Part shown: piece by piece, positions 9,420 through 18,832 of the stretch
Layout: every line of letters begins with the position of its first letter
How positions within the stretch are numbered: the first letter of the stretch is position 1
Source of the DNA: Grimontia celer
GTDB taxonomy: Bacteria; Pseudomonadota; Gammaproteobacteria; Enterobacterales; Vibrionaceae
Assembly (NCBI RefSeq): GCF_900055185.1
Contig: NZ_FIZX01000002.1
Location: forward strand, 164,586-228,585
Direction: 5' to 3'
Length of the DNA stretch: 64,000 nt
The notes under the pieces: generated by a model
Told to the model about the DNA's origin: nothing
Database searches by the model: none
Seen by the model: the letters and a program-made list of their open reading frames with translations, nothing else
Translations under genes and position numbers: made by a program

Positions 9420-9938
9420 GTGCAAATAGGACTGCCTACTTGGGTGATTGTTGCGACAGGACTGGTCATGAATGTGATCGCCGCGCTGATGACCAACTTT
9501 GTGATTGATGGCTTGGGAGAGAAAGCGGCGGTGGTCGAAGAAACCCAGAGCAGCAACAATCAGCTTATTCAATTGACCTGGCAGCAAGTCGATGCCCTAG
9601 AGCGCCGAAGGGAAACGTTGCTCATCATACTTACCACCCAAGAAGAGGGTAGAGAATTATCTAAGATGCTCGTTAGCCAACTGCTTTCACCGTTTTCTGA
9701 TATGACAGACACACCCCTCGATATGGCCAACATCAACAAAATCATGCTTGGTATTGACCAGCAGCAAGATCTTCTGCGAAACAAGATAGACACGCTATAT
9801 CTCGATAACCTGCAGTTAGCAGACTCCTATCGTGAAATTGTGAGTAGTATCTCTAACTACCGAAACCTTGCCCTTTTCCTCCAGATACTTGGTCTGGCGC
9901 TGATCATGGCCAGAGACCTCTCACGAAAGCCAGACTAG
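9420..9938 (+). CDS. Hypothetical membrane protein with coiled coil
   Basis: A 172-residue protein starting at a GTG preceded by AGGGAG (9 bases). One hydrophobic helix lies near the N-terminus (about 6-28) and another near the C-terminus (about 147-164). A Gln/Glu-rich helical region between them looks like a coiled coil. This two-anchor layout suggests a membrane-tethered periplasmic or cytoplasmic helical bundle. No family is recognised, and the neighbours give no functional hint. Confidence 0.6.
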   Translation: MQIGLPTWVIVATGLVMNVIAALMTNFVIDGLGEKAAVVEETQSSNNQLIQLTWQQVDALERRRETLLIILTTQEEGRELSKMLVSQLLSPFSDMTDTPLDMANINKIMLGIDQQQDLLRNKIDTLYLDNLQLADSYREIVSSISNYRNLALFLQILGLALIMARDLSRKPD

Positions 9939-10082
9939 ATGGTGATCAAATGGGCTTGACATGTGCCAGATTTGTTGTGGTCATATGAGCTATTTATATC
10001 TTGTTAATTAGAATAAAACACTGGTTTTAATTTTAAATATAGCGCCTAAATCCAACAGAGTTTTGTTCTAATAGCCGATATA

Positions 10083-10132
10083 ACGGTGGTGAAAACGTCG
10101 GCGTGAACGGCACTTCTCCACCCCGTTTTTTT
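10083..10132 (+). terminator. Terminator-like hairpin in the alaE leader
   Basis: A stem (ACGG-TGG-GAA pairing with TTC-CCA-CCGT, with a CC bulge and one mismatch) followed by seven T residues ends 55 bases before alaE. No gene precedes it closely: the 9420-9938 gene ends 145 bases earlier. It could terminate a short RNA or act as an attenuator for alaE. Confidence 0.6.
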
Positions 10133-10186
10133 ATTGAATTTTTGGCTGTTTTAGCCGTTTTGATTTAGCGATTTTGGGGTGAGTAA

Positions 10187-10630
10187 ATGGGTGGCGCTAA
10201 CCGCGTTCGCAGCGTCGTGGCTGATATGTTTGCCATGGTCGTTTTCTGCTTCGTCACTGGCATGATGGTCGAGATCTTCGTGTCTGGTATGTCTTTCGAA
10301 CAATCTTTGGCTTCGCGACTGTTGTCGATTCCAGTCAATATCTTGATTGCCTGGCCTTACGGTGTATTCCGCGACAATGTGCAAAAGTTCTCGCAACGTT
10401 TATCTTCGACCAAAACAATGAAGCGCGCAGCAGACTTTGTCGCTTATGTGGCGTTCCAGTCTCCAGTGTATGCAGCCATTTTGTTTACCGTTGGCGCTGA
10501 ACCAAGCCAAATCGCAACAGCCGTCGCTTCAAATGCCCTGCTTTCCGGCTTGCTGGGTGTGGTGTATGGCTCTTTCTTGGAGCGTTGCCGCAAACTGTTT
10601 CGTGTTCAGGCGATGCCTGCAGCTGTGTAA
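10187..10630 (+). CDS. alaE: L-alanine exporter AlaE
   Basis: A 147-residue inner-membrane protein matching AlaE, which exports L-alanine by proton antiport. It has four hydrophobic segments and the family-typical segments R-S-V-V-A-D-x-F-A-M-V-V-F-C, an [16 protein letters not shown] loop, P-V-N-I-x-I-A-W-P-Y-G and the C-terminal L-L-G-x-V-Y-G-x-F-L. The start at 10187 has GGGGTGAG just upstream. The terminator-like hairpin in its leader suggests possible transcription attenuation. A bidirectional terminator follows. Confidence 0.9.
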   Translation: MGGANRVRSVVADMFAMVVFCFVTGMMVEIFVSGMSFEQSLASRLLSIPVNILIAWPYGVFRDNVQKFSQRLSSTKTMKRAADFVAYVAFQSPVYAAILFTVGAEPSQIATAVASNALLSGLLGVVYGSFLERCRKLFRVQAMPAAV

Positions 10631-10636
10631 ATATGA

Positions 10637-10667
10637 AAAATGCCATCTCAACAGGGTGGCATTTTTT
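10637..10667. terminator. Bidirectional terminator between alaE and MFS-PlsC gene
   Basis: AAAATGCCATC and GGTGGCATTTT form a stem flanked by A-rich and T-rich tracts. It can serve both convergent genes. Confidence 0.85.
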
Positions 10668-10671
10668 GTTC

Positions 10672-12525
10672 CTATATCAGCAAACTCTGTACTTCCTTTT
10701 GCAGCAAGTGACGGTTTAATGCGTTCGGTTTTAAGAGCTCACCGATATTCACTTCAATCTTTGACCAAAACCGTCTTGGGCGGGTCGTTAGTGCATGGCC
10801 GTTTTTATGACTGAAGAATGAACCCCACAACCCTTTCAATGCCATTGGGATGACCGGAACCGGTGATTGAGCGAGGATTTTCTCCACGCCAGGTCTGAAT
10901 TCACCAAGTTCACCATCAGAGGTTAAGCGGCCTTCTGGGAAAATACAGACGACTTCGCCGTTGTTTAGTGCCTGCTCGATGGTTTCAAATGCAGCCTTGT
11001 AGGTCTTCTCGCACTTGCGTGGTGAGCAGATAGGAATGACACCCGCATGACGGAAAACGTATTTCAGTATTGGCATTTCACTGATGGATTTATCCATCAC
11101 AAAACGTACCGGGCGGGTTGATGTTCCCATCAAGAGCAGTGCATCGACATAGCTGACATGGTTGGCGACAATCAAGGCTGCGCCTTGCTCTGGTATATGC
11201 TGGCGGCCATTGACCGAAACGCGGTACAGGCAGTGGCTCAGCAAGTAACTGATGAAACGTTGGGTGAACTCAGGCACCTGACGGTAAACGTAAACCGCCA
11301 CGATGAAGTTCCCTACCGCCATTAGTGCAAACAGCTCAACAATTGATAAATCCAATACGCTCAATACCAAGATAGAAACCAGTGCCGAGGCCACCATAAA
11401 TAACGCATTCATAATGTTGTTTGCTGCGATAGAACGAGCGCACTCACCGTCTTTAGCGCGTGACTGAATAAATGCATACAGCGGAACAATAAACACGCCT
11501 CCACTGACACCCACCATAAAGAGATCAAACATTACGCGCAGATGGCTTGGTTGAGCGATGAAGCTTTGCACGCCATAAAACTGCTCGTGGAAAGATTCAA
11601 CGGAAGGAACTGCCCAAAGTAAATCAGCGCTGAACAGTGTCAGGCCAAGAATACCGAAAGGAAGAATGCCCAGTTCCACATTGTTGAAAGACAGCTTTTC
11701 ACAGAGAAAAGAACCTGCGGCAATACCGATAGAGAACAGGGCAAGCAGCAGCGAAACCACGGTACTGTCCGCATGCAGGTGTTCACGGGCAAAGTTCGGG
11801 AACTGCGTCAGATAGGTTGCACCCATAAACCAGAACCAACTGATGGCGAGAATCGACATCCAAATCCCGCGTTGTTTTTTGGCGACTTTGAGTGTGTTCT
11901 TCATGCCTGAAATCGGAGAGAAATACACTTTCTCCGGATTGGAAACGGGCAAAGATGGAATGTTCACGCTACTCAAAAAGCCAATCAATGACAGCGAGAC
12001 TACCAGACACGCTGCAATAAATGTCCCGCTTGGCATGGCGAGCAGCAGACCTGCACTGAGCGTACCAATAAGGATAGAGAGGAAAGTACCTATTTCGACC
12101 CAGGCATTGCCTTTTACCAGTTCATTGGCCTTCAGAGCCTGAGGTAAAAGAGCGTACTTAACCGGTCCGAAGTAGGCCGATTGGGTTCCTGTCATAAAGA
12201 GTAGGGCCAACATCAGCAAGGCATTTTGCGTCAAGATGGCTGCAGCGGCGCAGCCCATAATGGCGAGCTCTGCCAGTTTCAAACGCTGAATGAGTTTGGC
12301 TTTATCCATATTGTCGGCGATCGCGCCTGCATGCGCAGAAAACAGGAAGAAAGGCAGAATGAAAAGACCGGCAGCAAGGTTAACGAAGAGATCGACCGAA
12401 ACAGGAAGTGAATCAATAAAGCTGTAGGTCACCATCAACAACAGAATGTTCTTGTAGATGTTGTCATTCAGTGCGCCTAGGCACTGAGTAAGAAAATAGG
12501 GAAAGAATCGTTTCGTGAAAAACAT
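10672..12525 (-). CDS. MFS transporter-PlsC acyltransferase fusion (LplT/Aas-like)
   Basis: A 617-residue fusion. Residues 1-400 form a 12-helix MFS domain like the lysophospholipid transporter LplT (N-terminal L-N-D-N-I-Y-K-N motif, F-G-P-V-K-Y-A-L-L-P). Residues from about 425 form a glycerolipid acyltransferase domain with the N-H-V-S-Y-V-D form of the N-H-x4-D catalytic motif and F-P-E-G-R for substrate binding. The likely role is flipping and re-acylating lysophospholipids at the inner membrane. Longer relatives also carry an AMP-ligase (Aas) domain, which is absent here, so acyl-ACP or acyl-CoA must come from elsewhere. The gene stands alone. Confidence 0.88.
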   Translation of the reverse strand: MFFTKRFFPYFLTQCLGALNDNIYKNILLLMVTYSFIDSLPVSVDLFVNLAAGLFILPFFLFSAHAGAIADNMDKAKLIQRLKLAELAIMGCAAAAILTQNALLMLALLFMTGTQSAYFGPVKYALLPQALKANELVKGNAWVEIGTFLSILIGTLSAGLLLAMPSGTFIAACLVVSLSLIGFLSSVNIPSLPVSNPEKVYFSPISGMKNTLKVAKKQRGIWMSILAISWFWFMGATYLTQFPNFAREHLHADSTVVSLLLALFSIGIAAGSFLCEKLSFNNVELGILPFGILGLTLFSADLLWAVPSVESFHEQFYGVQSFIAQPSHLRVMFDLFMVGVSGGVFIVPLYAFIQSRAKDGECARSIAANNIMNALFMVASALVSILVLSVLDLSIVELFALMAVGNFIVAVYVYRQVPEFTQRFISYLLSHCLYRVSVNGRQHIPEQGAALIVANHVSYVDALLLMGTSTRPVRFVMDKSISEMPILKYVFRHAGVIPICSPRKCEKTYKAAFETIEQALNNGEVVCIFPEGRLTSDGELGEFRPGVEKILAQSPVPVIPMALKGLWGSFFSHKNGHALTTRPRRFWSKIEVNIGELLKPNALNRHLLQKEVQSLLI

Positions 12526-12970
12526 GCCGGCTCCATAGAGTCAATTCGCATCAGATGTTTTCACTTTAAAAGCTGTGAGCTTCGATGCCAGCTTGTTGAA
12601 AAGAGTCTCGATATAGGAAACCAAAAGTCATACAGAGTAAGACTTTTATTTGCCTATCTTGCTCTTTGGGCTTTGCATTACCAGTAGGCTCGTATACCTA
12701 ATCCTCCATATCTGGATGTCATTTATTATTTACACCGATAAAACGCTATGCATTCTGGAAACATCTACAAGCCGGCGTAACACCTGATTGGGCGCGGCAA
12801 ATTTAGGCCCGAAATAGATGCACCCTCTTAGTGCAAATAGATGTACATAATAACGTATTACCCTGTAAGCGTTTCTTCCATTTAGCACAATAAATCGTCT
12901 CCAATATAAGAAAACGGAATGTTTTATAACCAAAATCGTAATGGTTTGAGGGGAACGCAAATTCATCCCG

Positions 12971-12989
12971 CATTCACTAATTGTGAATG
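12971..12989. promoter_or_regulatory. Inverted repeat, possible operator
   Basis: CATTCAC, five bases, then GTGAATG. The perfect 7-bp arms are about 380 bp upstream of the toxin start. The binding protein is unknown. Confidence 0.35.
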
Positions 12990-13202
12990 GTTAAAAATTG
13001 ACCATTGTTCGATTGTTTAGCCTTAATGTCTAGCTTTCTTGTAAATCTGTAGAGTGATCTACTGGTAAGACCAAGATGTTGCAAGTTTGTTAACGTTTCC
13101 ATAGTAAGTTTGTGGGTTTAGGTGCATGGATATATCAATTGAGATGTCTCTCTCATCTAAATAACCAGACAAGGTTTCATATTGAATTATTCAAGATCAT
13201 GT

Positions 13203-13216
13203 TGAATATATATTCA
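13203..13216. promoter_or_regulatory. 14-bp palindrome upstream of RTX toxin
   Basis: TGAATATATATTCA is a perfect palindrome 155 bp before the toxin start codon. It may be an operator or an AT-rich element bound by H-NS-like proteins. The role is inferred from position only. Confidence 0.35.
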
Positions 13217-13371
13217 CTTTCAATAAGTTTTTTCTAATTTGCGTGCGGTCGAGTTTTCGACCAGCATCTCGTCGTGTAATCGATAACAACAATAAGATCC
13301 AAGGTTTATGCGGAATATAAATCTGCGTAAAAAACCCCTTACAGCAAACAACACTACTTCGGAGAAAAGTA

Positions 13372-16300
13372 ATGACCGTTGATTATGCAAACACGACGAC
13401 TGCAACGAATAATCAGGAGGATGCTACGTTCACTCAAGCTTCTCAGTTACTCCGGGCGGCATTTGACGCCACGCTGACTGATGAAGAAAGAGATGCAGCA
13501 CTGAATGAGTTTATTAATTTCTATCAGGATGATTTTCAGTCATACATGATGGAGCACTATGAAACGAACACCAACGTGACCGTGCTGCCACAGGAAGAAC
13601 TGAATGAATACATGCTCGAATTTGTCTTCTATGAAAACCTTCAGGAAACCTATTCGATAGAGCTACCAGAACAGCTGCAATTCATTGAAGAGATTTTCAA
13701 CTACAACGATTCTTTGGAAGACTTGGATTTGCATGCGCGATTTGCACGTGCCAAAACCATTTCTTCGTTTATGAACATCTATAACACGCTGAAAGTTGGT
13801 TTGATCAAGACAGACGCAGATGGGAAAGTGACCTCGACGTTTACGCCTGCGCAAATCAACGCGATTTACCTCAATGTACTCACCAAATTTAAAGGTGCAG
13901 CAGGTGCCGTTCTGCTGCCTTCCTACATTCATCAAATTTTCCATTCGGATGATATATCTGGCGTACTTCAGGGGCTCAGTGGTGTTTTCTATTCACTGAA
14001 CTCGATCACGGAAGCTATTCCAACCGGCGCAACCCTATCAACGTTTGGCGTTTCAACGGGCGCTTGGGGAACGTATTCCGGTGGAGCAATCAATATTGTT
14101 GCTGGCACCTTGCAGGTGGTCGCGGGTTTGGTCGGTGCCGCTGCTTCGTTGGCCACACTGATTGAAGGTGAGGAAGCATCAGATTTCATTGCAGGTGTGG
14201 GCGGCTTGGTTGGTAATGCGTTGCTGGCCGTATCAGGCGGCTTGCAAGCGGCGTCTGGGGTGGCAGCCCTTGCAGCAACCGTAGCGTCATTCTCTGCCGT
14301 CATGGCGCCTGTTGCCGCTGTGCTGAGTGCAGCTGCTGCGGGGGTGGGCGTGTTGGCTTCTGCGGTGATTATCACTACTCACATTGCCACCTTGTGGGCA
14401 AACGGCGACCTGTCGATTGAGCAGAAAATTGCCGGCACCATTGATGCCTTCTTGCTGGTAACGCCATTAGGCATCTTGGGCGTCGGCGCGACCTCTATCG
14501 TCAATATTGTGGATGCTTACAAGACCAAAGCTGAGTTGGCGAAGCTGGGAGAGTACGAGACGCTGGAAAACAATGCCGACGGCATCTTGTTTGATGGTGA
14601 TATGCAAGTGGCGCAGCTTCTGGTTGAGAAGGCGTGGCTCGGCATTATTCCTTTCTACAATGTGATCCCTTGGTTGAAGGGAATTGTTGAAGAGGCCATG
14701 CGCGATGCAGATTTGCAAGAGATTGTTGAACAGTATGGATCGGTTGATGCTTACTTTGAGCAGGCTCTCGAAGCAAGAGCACGATACTTCTATAACAAAG
14801 CGACACCGGGCATTAAGACCTTCCTGGAAAACAATGAGCATATCGACGAATTTGTCAGCCTAGATACTTTTGATAGCACGGCTGCCGGGGCGCATCAGGA
14901 ATACTTTGCCCATTGGCTCGACTCACCTGATTCGCTGAACGCTCAACAGCACTACATAGCATCATGGGATGAGAACGGTCTTCTGGGCTTCGAGCAAGTG
15001 AAGGCGACAAATGGCACGCTCACTCTCGATATTTCGAAAGACAATGATTCTGACGTTACGCAGTATGTTGACATGCTTGAGGGCATAAAGTTACTGAACG
15101 TACCTGACGAAAATTACCAAACAGAGCAGGAAGGTAAACATACATATAAGACAACCATCGCTGGTGTAAATCAGCACAAAGTGATCATCAATGATGGGGC
15201 GCGAAATACCATCCTTGATACCAAAAGAGTGGTGACTGAAGCGGTTATCGAAGACTCGATATACAATCGCCTTTCTTCCTCTGAGTTCTCTGTGACTGCC
15301 AATTTGGGCGACGGAGATGACATCTTCTATAGCTCTGCGGCTAAGTCCTACTTTGATGGTGGCGAAGGAAACGATTACGTTTCCTACAATAATCTTAACA
15401 AGGGCGTCACCGTAGCTGCCGGTGCAGAAGAAGGGAGTTACTTAGTTCATAAAGCAGGCAGTTACCTTGTTAAGGTTGGTGTCATCAATGAGAAAGAATA
15501 TGATGATGTAGGCAAGGACTCATATACAACAGAAGTGTTTGAGTTTGAGGATCGCACTGTTTACTTCAACAACTGGGACACAATAAAAAATGTCGAAGGC
15601 GTAATTGGATCCAATGGCCACGACACTTTCCACGGCTCTCAATGGGACGATGTGTTCAACGGTGAAGACGGCAATGATTACCTCTCCGGTGCTGATGGTA
15701 ACGACACGCTAATCAGTGGTGACGGTTGGGACACATTGCTTGGCGGCAATGGCAACGACAAAATCATTGTCAATCTCTCCGCTGAAGGTATGGATACTAT
15801 CGATGGTGGTGAAGGGGTGGATACGGTTGACCTTTCCGGTTCAGACTCTGTTTATCGCGTGAATTACTATGGAAGCTACAGCTACGAAGTTAAAGATGGA
15901 AAAAACACTAAAACGATTTCTGACTCCAAAAGTGAGAGCGACTTCGGCTTCGCGTCACTATATGTAAACCTCGAGGAGGAAGAGTATACGCTTACTTCAA
16001 ACCATGCCAGTAGAGTTCGTTGGCTCTCTTTTGAGGATGGCAAGTACCACTATGCGTACGACCGTACCGGACAGTTCGTGAAAGAAGGCACTATCGCCAA
16101 TGTTGAAAACCTGATTGCCACTGACGGCGATGACGTCGTCTACGACAGCATGGGCGACAACACCATCTCTGGCGCTAAAGGTAATGACCTGCTGGTTTCC
16201 AGTGGCGGCAGCGACATCCTGGTCGGCGGTGAAGGCAACGACAAACTGGTCGCCAACGAAGGGTTCAACCTCCTCTTTGGTGGGGAAGGCAGTGATACCT

Positions 16301-16557
16301 TTGCCATTGGCACCTCTTTTACCGGCGGCACACTGTTGATGGACTTTGTTTCCGGATCGGCTGCCGCAGCAGACACCGACGAGCTGGCCGACAAAATCGA
16401 AATCGCCAGTAACTTTGCAGACAGCTTTGACGCACTGCTCTCCTTCGCAACGGAATATCGCGGGAATACCACCTTTGAATTCAATGAAAACGCATCTTTA
16501 ACGTTGAGAGACGTCGAGGTTGCCGATTTGAGTGCTCAGGATTTCCGCTTCGTGTAA
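13372..16557 (+). CDS. RTX toxin (HlyA-like pore-forming candidate)
   Basis: A 1061-residue acidic protein with no signal peptide. Residues 1-180 are helical. Residues about 200-370 form a long run of Ala/Gly/Val-rich hydrophobic helices like the membrane-inserting domain of RTX cytolysins. Residues from about 645 carry several RTX nonapeptide blocks (G-G-x-G-x-D-x-L pattern), broken by non-repeat beta segments. The C-terminus is an aliphatic targeting sequence for type I secretion. The next genes encode an HlyC-like acyltransferase and an ABC/adaptor pair, so this is almost certainly the acylated, exported substrate. Which lysine is acylated and the target cell cannot be seen. The start has GGAGAAAAGT just before it. 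Confidence 0.85.
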   Translation: MTVDYANTTTATNNQEDATFTQASQLLRAAFDATLTDEERDAALNEFINFYQDDFQSYMMEHYETNTNVTVLPQEELNEYMLEFVFYENLQETYSIELPEQLQFIEEIFNYNDSLEDLDLHARFARAKTISSFMNIYNTLKVGLIKTDADGKVTSTFTPAQINAIYLNVLTKFKGAAGAVLLPSYIHQIFHSDDISGVLQGLSGVFYSLNSITEAIPTGATLSTFGVSTGAWGTYSGGAINIVAGTLQVVAGLVGAAASLATLIEGEEASDFIAGVGGLVGNALLAVSGGLQAASGVAALAATVASFSAVMAPVAAVLSAAAAGVGVLASAVIITTHIATLWANGDLSIEQKIAGTIDAFLLVTPLGILGVGATSIVNIVDAYKTKAELAKLGEYETLENNADGILFDGDMQVAQLLVEKAWLGIIPFYNVIPWLKGIVEEAMRDADLQEIVEQYGSVDAYFEQALEARARYFYNKATPGIKTFLENNEHIDEFVSLDTFDSTAAGAHQEYFAHWLDSPDSLNAQQHYIASWDENGLLGFEQVKATNGTLTLDISKDNDSDVTQYVDMLEGIKLLNVPDENYQTEQEGKHTYKTTIAGVNQHKVIINDGARNTILDTKRVVTEAVIEDSIYNRLSSSEFSVTANLGDGDDIFYSSAAKSYFDGGEGNDYVSYNNLNKGVTVAAGAEEGSYLVHKAGSYLVKVGVINEKEYDDVGKDSYTTEVFEFEDRTVYFNNWDTIKNVEGVIGSNGHDTFHGSQWDDVFNGEDGNDYLSGADGNDTLISGDGWDTLLGGNGNDKIIVNLSAEGMDTIDGGEGVDTVDLSGSDSVYRVNYYGSYSYEVKDGKNTKTISDSKSESDFGFASLYVNLEEEEYTLTSNHASRVRWLSFEDGKYHYAYDRTGQFVKEGTIANVENLIATDGDDVVYDSMGDNTISGAKGNDLLVSSGGSDILVGGEGNDKLVANEGFNLLFGGEGSDTFAIGTSFTGGTLLMDFVSGSAAAADTDELADKIEIASNFADSFDALLSFATEYRGNTTFEFNENASLTLRDVEVADLSAQDFRFV

Positions 16558-16628
16558 TCCATTCCTGAACGAAAACTGACAGCAGAGGTGGCATGACACG
16601 TTGGCATGCCACCTTAAGGAGAGTTGCA

Positions 16629-17138
16629 ATGAAACTGACTTATGGAAAAGGTTCTCTAGGCGAAGCGTGTTGGATGTGGATGCAATCGCCGCTGCACCGT
16701 AATTGGCCCGTACGTCTCATGCAGGCATCGGTGATACCGGCTTTTCAGAACAGCCAATATTACATTTTCAAAGACGGCAGTGAGATCGTCGGCTACGTCA
16801 GCTGGGCGTTTTTCGATGAAGAAACGGAAGTGAAATACATCGCCAAACCCCACAGCCTGGGGACGGACGAATGGCGAAATGGCAACCGTCTTTGGTTTCC
16901 TGATTTTATTGCCAAAAACGGTTATGCCCGCTCAATGGTGCATATTCTTCGCACAGAAGTATTCCCCAATAACATTGCCCGTTCACTTCGGGTGAAAAAA
17001 GACAGCACACACGGGCGGATTATCACTTATCAAGGGGTCAACATGATTGGTCGTGTGAGAGAGTGCCTTCAGCCGATCAACTTTGATAAATCTGATGTGC
17101 TTCGCCCTGCCGAAGATACTTTATCGAATCTCGGCTAG
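16629..17138 (+). CDS. Toxin-activating lysine acyltransferase, HlyC family
   Basis: A 169-residue acyl-ACP-dependent protein acyltransferase that would activate the RTX toxin by fatty-acylating internal lysines in the cytoplasm. The segment S-P-L-H-R-N-W-P is identical to HlyC. With the start at 16629, Ser20, His23 and Asp92 fall at the same residue numbers as the HlyC active-site residues. W-F-P-D-F-I-A-x-x-G also matches. The ATG at 16629 is preceded by AAGGAG, and the longer frame from 16593 is less likely. It lies 71 bases after the toxin and 14 before the exporter. In the classical hly operon the acyltransferase comes first, so the order here is reversed. Confidence 0.92.
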   Translation: MKLTYGKGSLGEACWMWMQSPLHRNWPVRLMQASVIPAFQNSQYYIFKDGSEIVGYVSWAFFDEETEVKYIAKPHSLGTDEWRNGNRLWFPDFIAKNGYARSMVHILRTEVFPNNIARSLRVKKDSTHGRIITYQGVNMIGRVRECLQPINFDKSDVLRPAEDTLSNLG

Positions 17139-17152
17139 GGAAGGGCATCACC

Positions 17153-18832
17153 ATGTTTTCGACCATTAAACCGGCCATTGGGTCGGTGGCCGTGGTCAGC
17201 TTTGCCATTAACTTGCTGATGCTGACCGGGCCCATTTTTATGCTGCAAATCTATGATCGTGTGCTCGCCAGCGGGTCGATTCCAACCCTGTTGGTGATCT
17301 GTGGGTTTGCCGTCATCCTCTACAGTTTTTTCGGCTTGTTCGATGCACTCAGAGTACGGATTTTAGGCCGCATTGGGCAGAAGCTGGATATTCAATATTC
17401 AGGCACCTGTTTCGACCTATCTTGCCGCTTACCCACCATGTTGGGCGCAAAAGGCAGTGTGTTCCGCCCAGTTCAGGACTTAGAGCAAATCCGCCAATTT
17501 GTGGCAAGCCCAGGCCCTGCCATGTTTTTTGATATGCCCTGGCTGCCTTTCTACCTTGCCTTGGTTTACCTTTTTCATCCCCTTCTCGGCATGGTGGGTA
17601 TTGTGGGTGCCTTGGTGCTGATTGCTTTTCTGGCATTGAATGAGTGGCTGTCAAAAACGCCTTCGGAAGAAGCGTCTAAGGAAAGCAGTCACCGCCAGAA
17701 ACTCGCTGAAGAAGGCAGAACCCACTCAGAAGCTATTTGCGCCATGGGCATGCAAGGCGCTTTGGTACGACGCTGGAATGAAAGAAACCGCTCGTTTCTT
17801 CCACGCCAACGTCATGCGACTGACGTTTCCGGTGTCTTTGGCTCTGCCACCAAAACCATTCGCTTTATGTTGCAATCTGCGGTGCTGGCAATGGGTGCCT
17901 GGCTCACCATCAAACAGGAAATTTCTCCGGGTGTGATGATTGCGGCTTCCATTCTGGTGGGACGCGCGCTCGCGCCCGTTGAACAGGCGGTTTCCCAATG
18001 GCGCGGATTTCAAGGCGCGAGATCTGCCTATAACCGGCTCACCAAACTGCTGGAGCTGGCCAAAGCCAAACCGGAAGTGATGGATATTCCATTGCCAAAG
18101 GAAAATCTTTGCATCAATTCGCTGGCGTGCGCACCGGCGGGCGTGAACAAACCTGTGCTTCATGGTGTTTCATTCCAACTGAATGCGGGCAATGCAATGG
18201 CGATCATTGGCCCTTCCGGTGTGGGGAAATCGACGTTGGCGCGCACGATTTCAGGCCTTGCGCCCCCATTAATGGGGGATGTGCGGTTTGACTGGGCTGA
18301 GCTGGAGCGTTGGAGCGACGAACAGCTCGGCGAGATCATTGGTTATCTTCCACAGGAAGTGCAGTTGTTTGACGGTACTATCGCTGAAAATATCGCCCGT
18401 TTTTCTGCGGAGGTTGATGCAGACAGTGTGATTGACGCTGCCAAAATGGCGTCAATCCATGAGCTTATCCTCCAGTTTCCTGATGGTTACGACACCGTGA
18501 TCGGTGCGGAAGGCATGTCGTTATCCGGTGGCATGAAACAACGCGTCGCGCTTGCGCGGGCCATGTATGGCAACCCTTTCCTTGTGGTGCTGGATGAACC
18601 CAATTCAAACCTCGATGCCGATGGAGACAGTGCGCTGACGTCGGCTATCCACTCCCTGAGAGAACGCGGCAGCATTGTCATCATAGTGGCGCATCGGCCA
18701 AGTGCACTGACGGCAGTGGACTATGTACTGACATTGGGAGAACGGCGGATGAAAAGCTTCCTTCCCAAAGACAAAGCACTAGGACAATTGGTGAATTCGG
18801 TGCCAAAGCAGGAGAGCAACCGTGGTAGATAA
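17153..18832 (+). CDS. Type I secretion ABC transporter (PrtD-like permease/ATPase)
   Basis: A 559-residue half-transporter with an N-terminal transmembrane domain (about 1-300) and a C-terminal ATPase. Walker A is G-P-S-G-V-G-K-S-T (about residue 352), followed by a Q-loop (L-P-Q-E-V-Q-L-F-D-G), signature L-S-G-G-M-K-Q-R, Walker B L-V-V-L-D-E-P and a switch His in V-A-H-R. There is no N-terminal C39-like domain. The length matches the PrtD/AprD class that exports proteases and lipases rather than the roughly 700-residue HlyB class. It would power export of the upstream toxin with the adaptor and a TolC encoded elsewhere. Confidence 0.92.
   Translation: MFSTIKPAIGSVAVVSFAINLLMLTGPIFMLQIYDRVLASGSIPTLLVICGFAVILYSFFGLFDALRVRILGRIGQKLDIQYSGTCFDLSCRLPTMLGAKGSVFRPVQDLEQIRQFVASPGPAMFFDMPWLPFYLALVYLFHPLLGMVGIVGALVLIAFLALNEWLSKTPSEEASKESSHRQKLAEEGRTHSEAICAMGMQGALVRRWNERNRSFLPRQRHATDVSGVFGSATKTIRFMLQSAVLAMGAWLTIKQEISPGVMIAASILVGRALAPVEQAVSQWRGFQGARSAYNRLTKLLELAKAKPEVMDIPLPKENLCINSLACAPAGVNKPVLHGVSFQLNAGNAMAIIGPSGVGKSTLARTISGLAPPLMGDVRFDWAELERWSDEQLGEIIGYLPQEVQLFDGTIAENIARFSAEVDADSVIDAAKMASIHELILQFPDGYDTVIGAEGMSLSGGMKQRVALARAMYGNPFLVVLDEPNSNLDADGDSALTSAIHSLRERGSIVIIVAHRPSALTAVDYVLTLGERRMKSFLPKDKALGQLVNSVPKQESNRGR

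Larger units (their letters stand above)
12526..13371. other. 846-bp gene-free region upstream of the RTX toxin
   Basis: This AT-rich region separates the MFS-PlsC gene from the divergent toxin operon. I see no convincing gene: a 78-codon leftward frame (12730-12966) lacks a ribosome binding site and any recognisable motif. It does contain two clean inverted repeats, CATTCAC-N5-GTGAATG (12971-12989) and the 14-bp palindrome TGAATATATATTCA (13203-13216), which look like regulator-binding sites for the toxin promoter. Confidence 0.55.

Noticed and set aside
12730..12966. 78-codon leftward frame in the region upstream of the RTX toxin
   Set aside because: No ribosome binding site, no recognisable domain, atypical residue composition and it lies in an AT-rich regulatory-looking desert.
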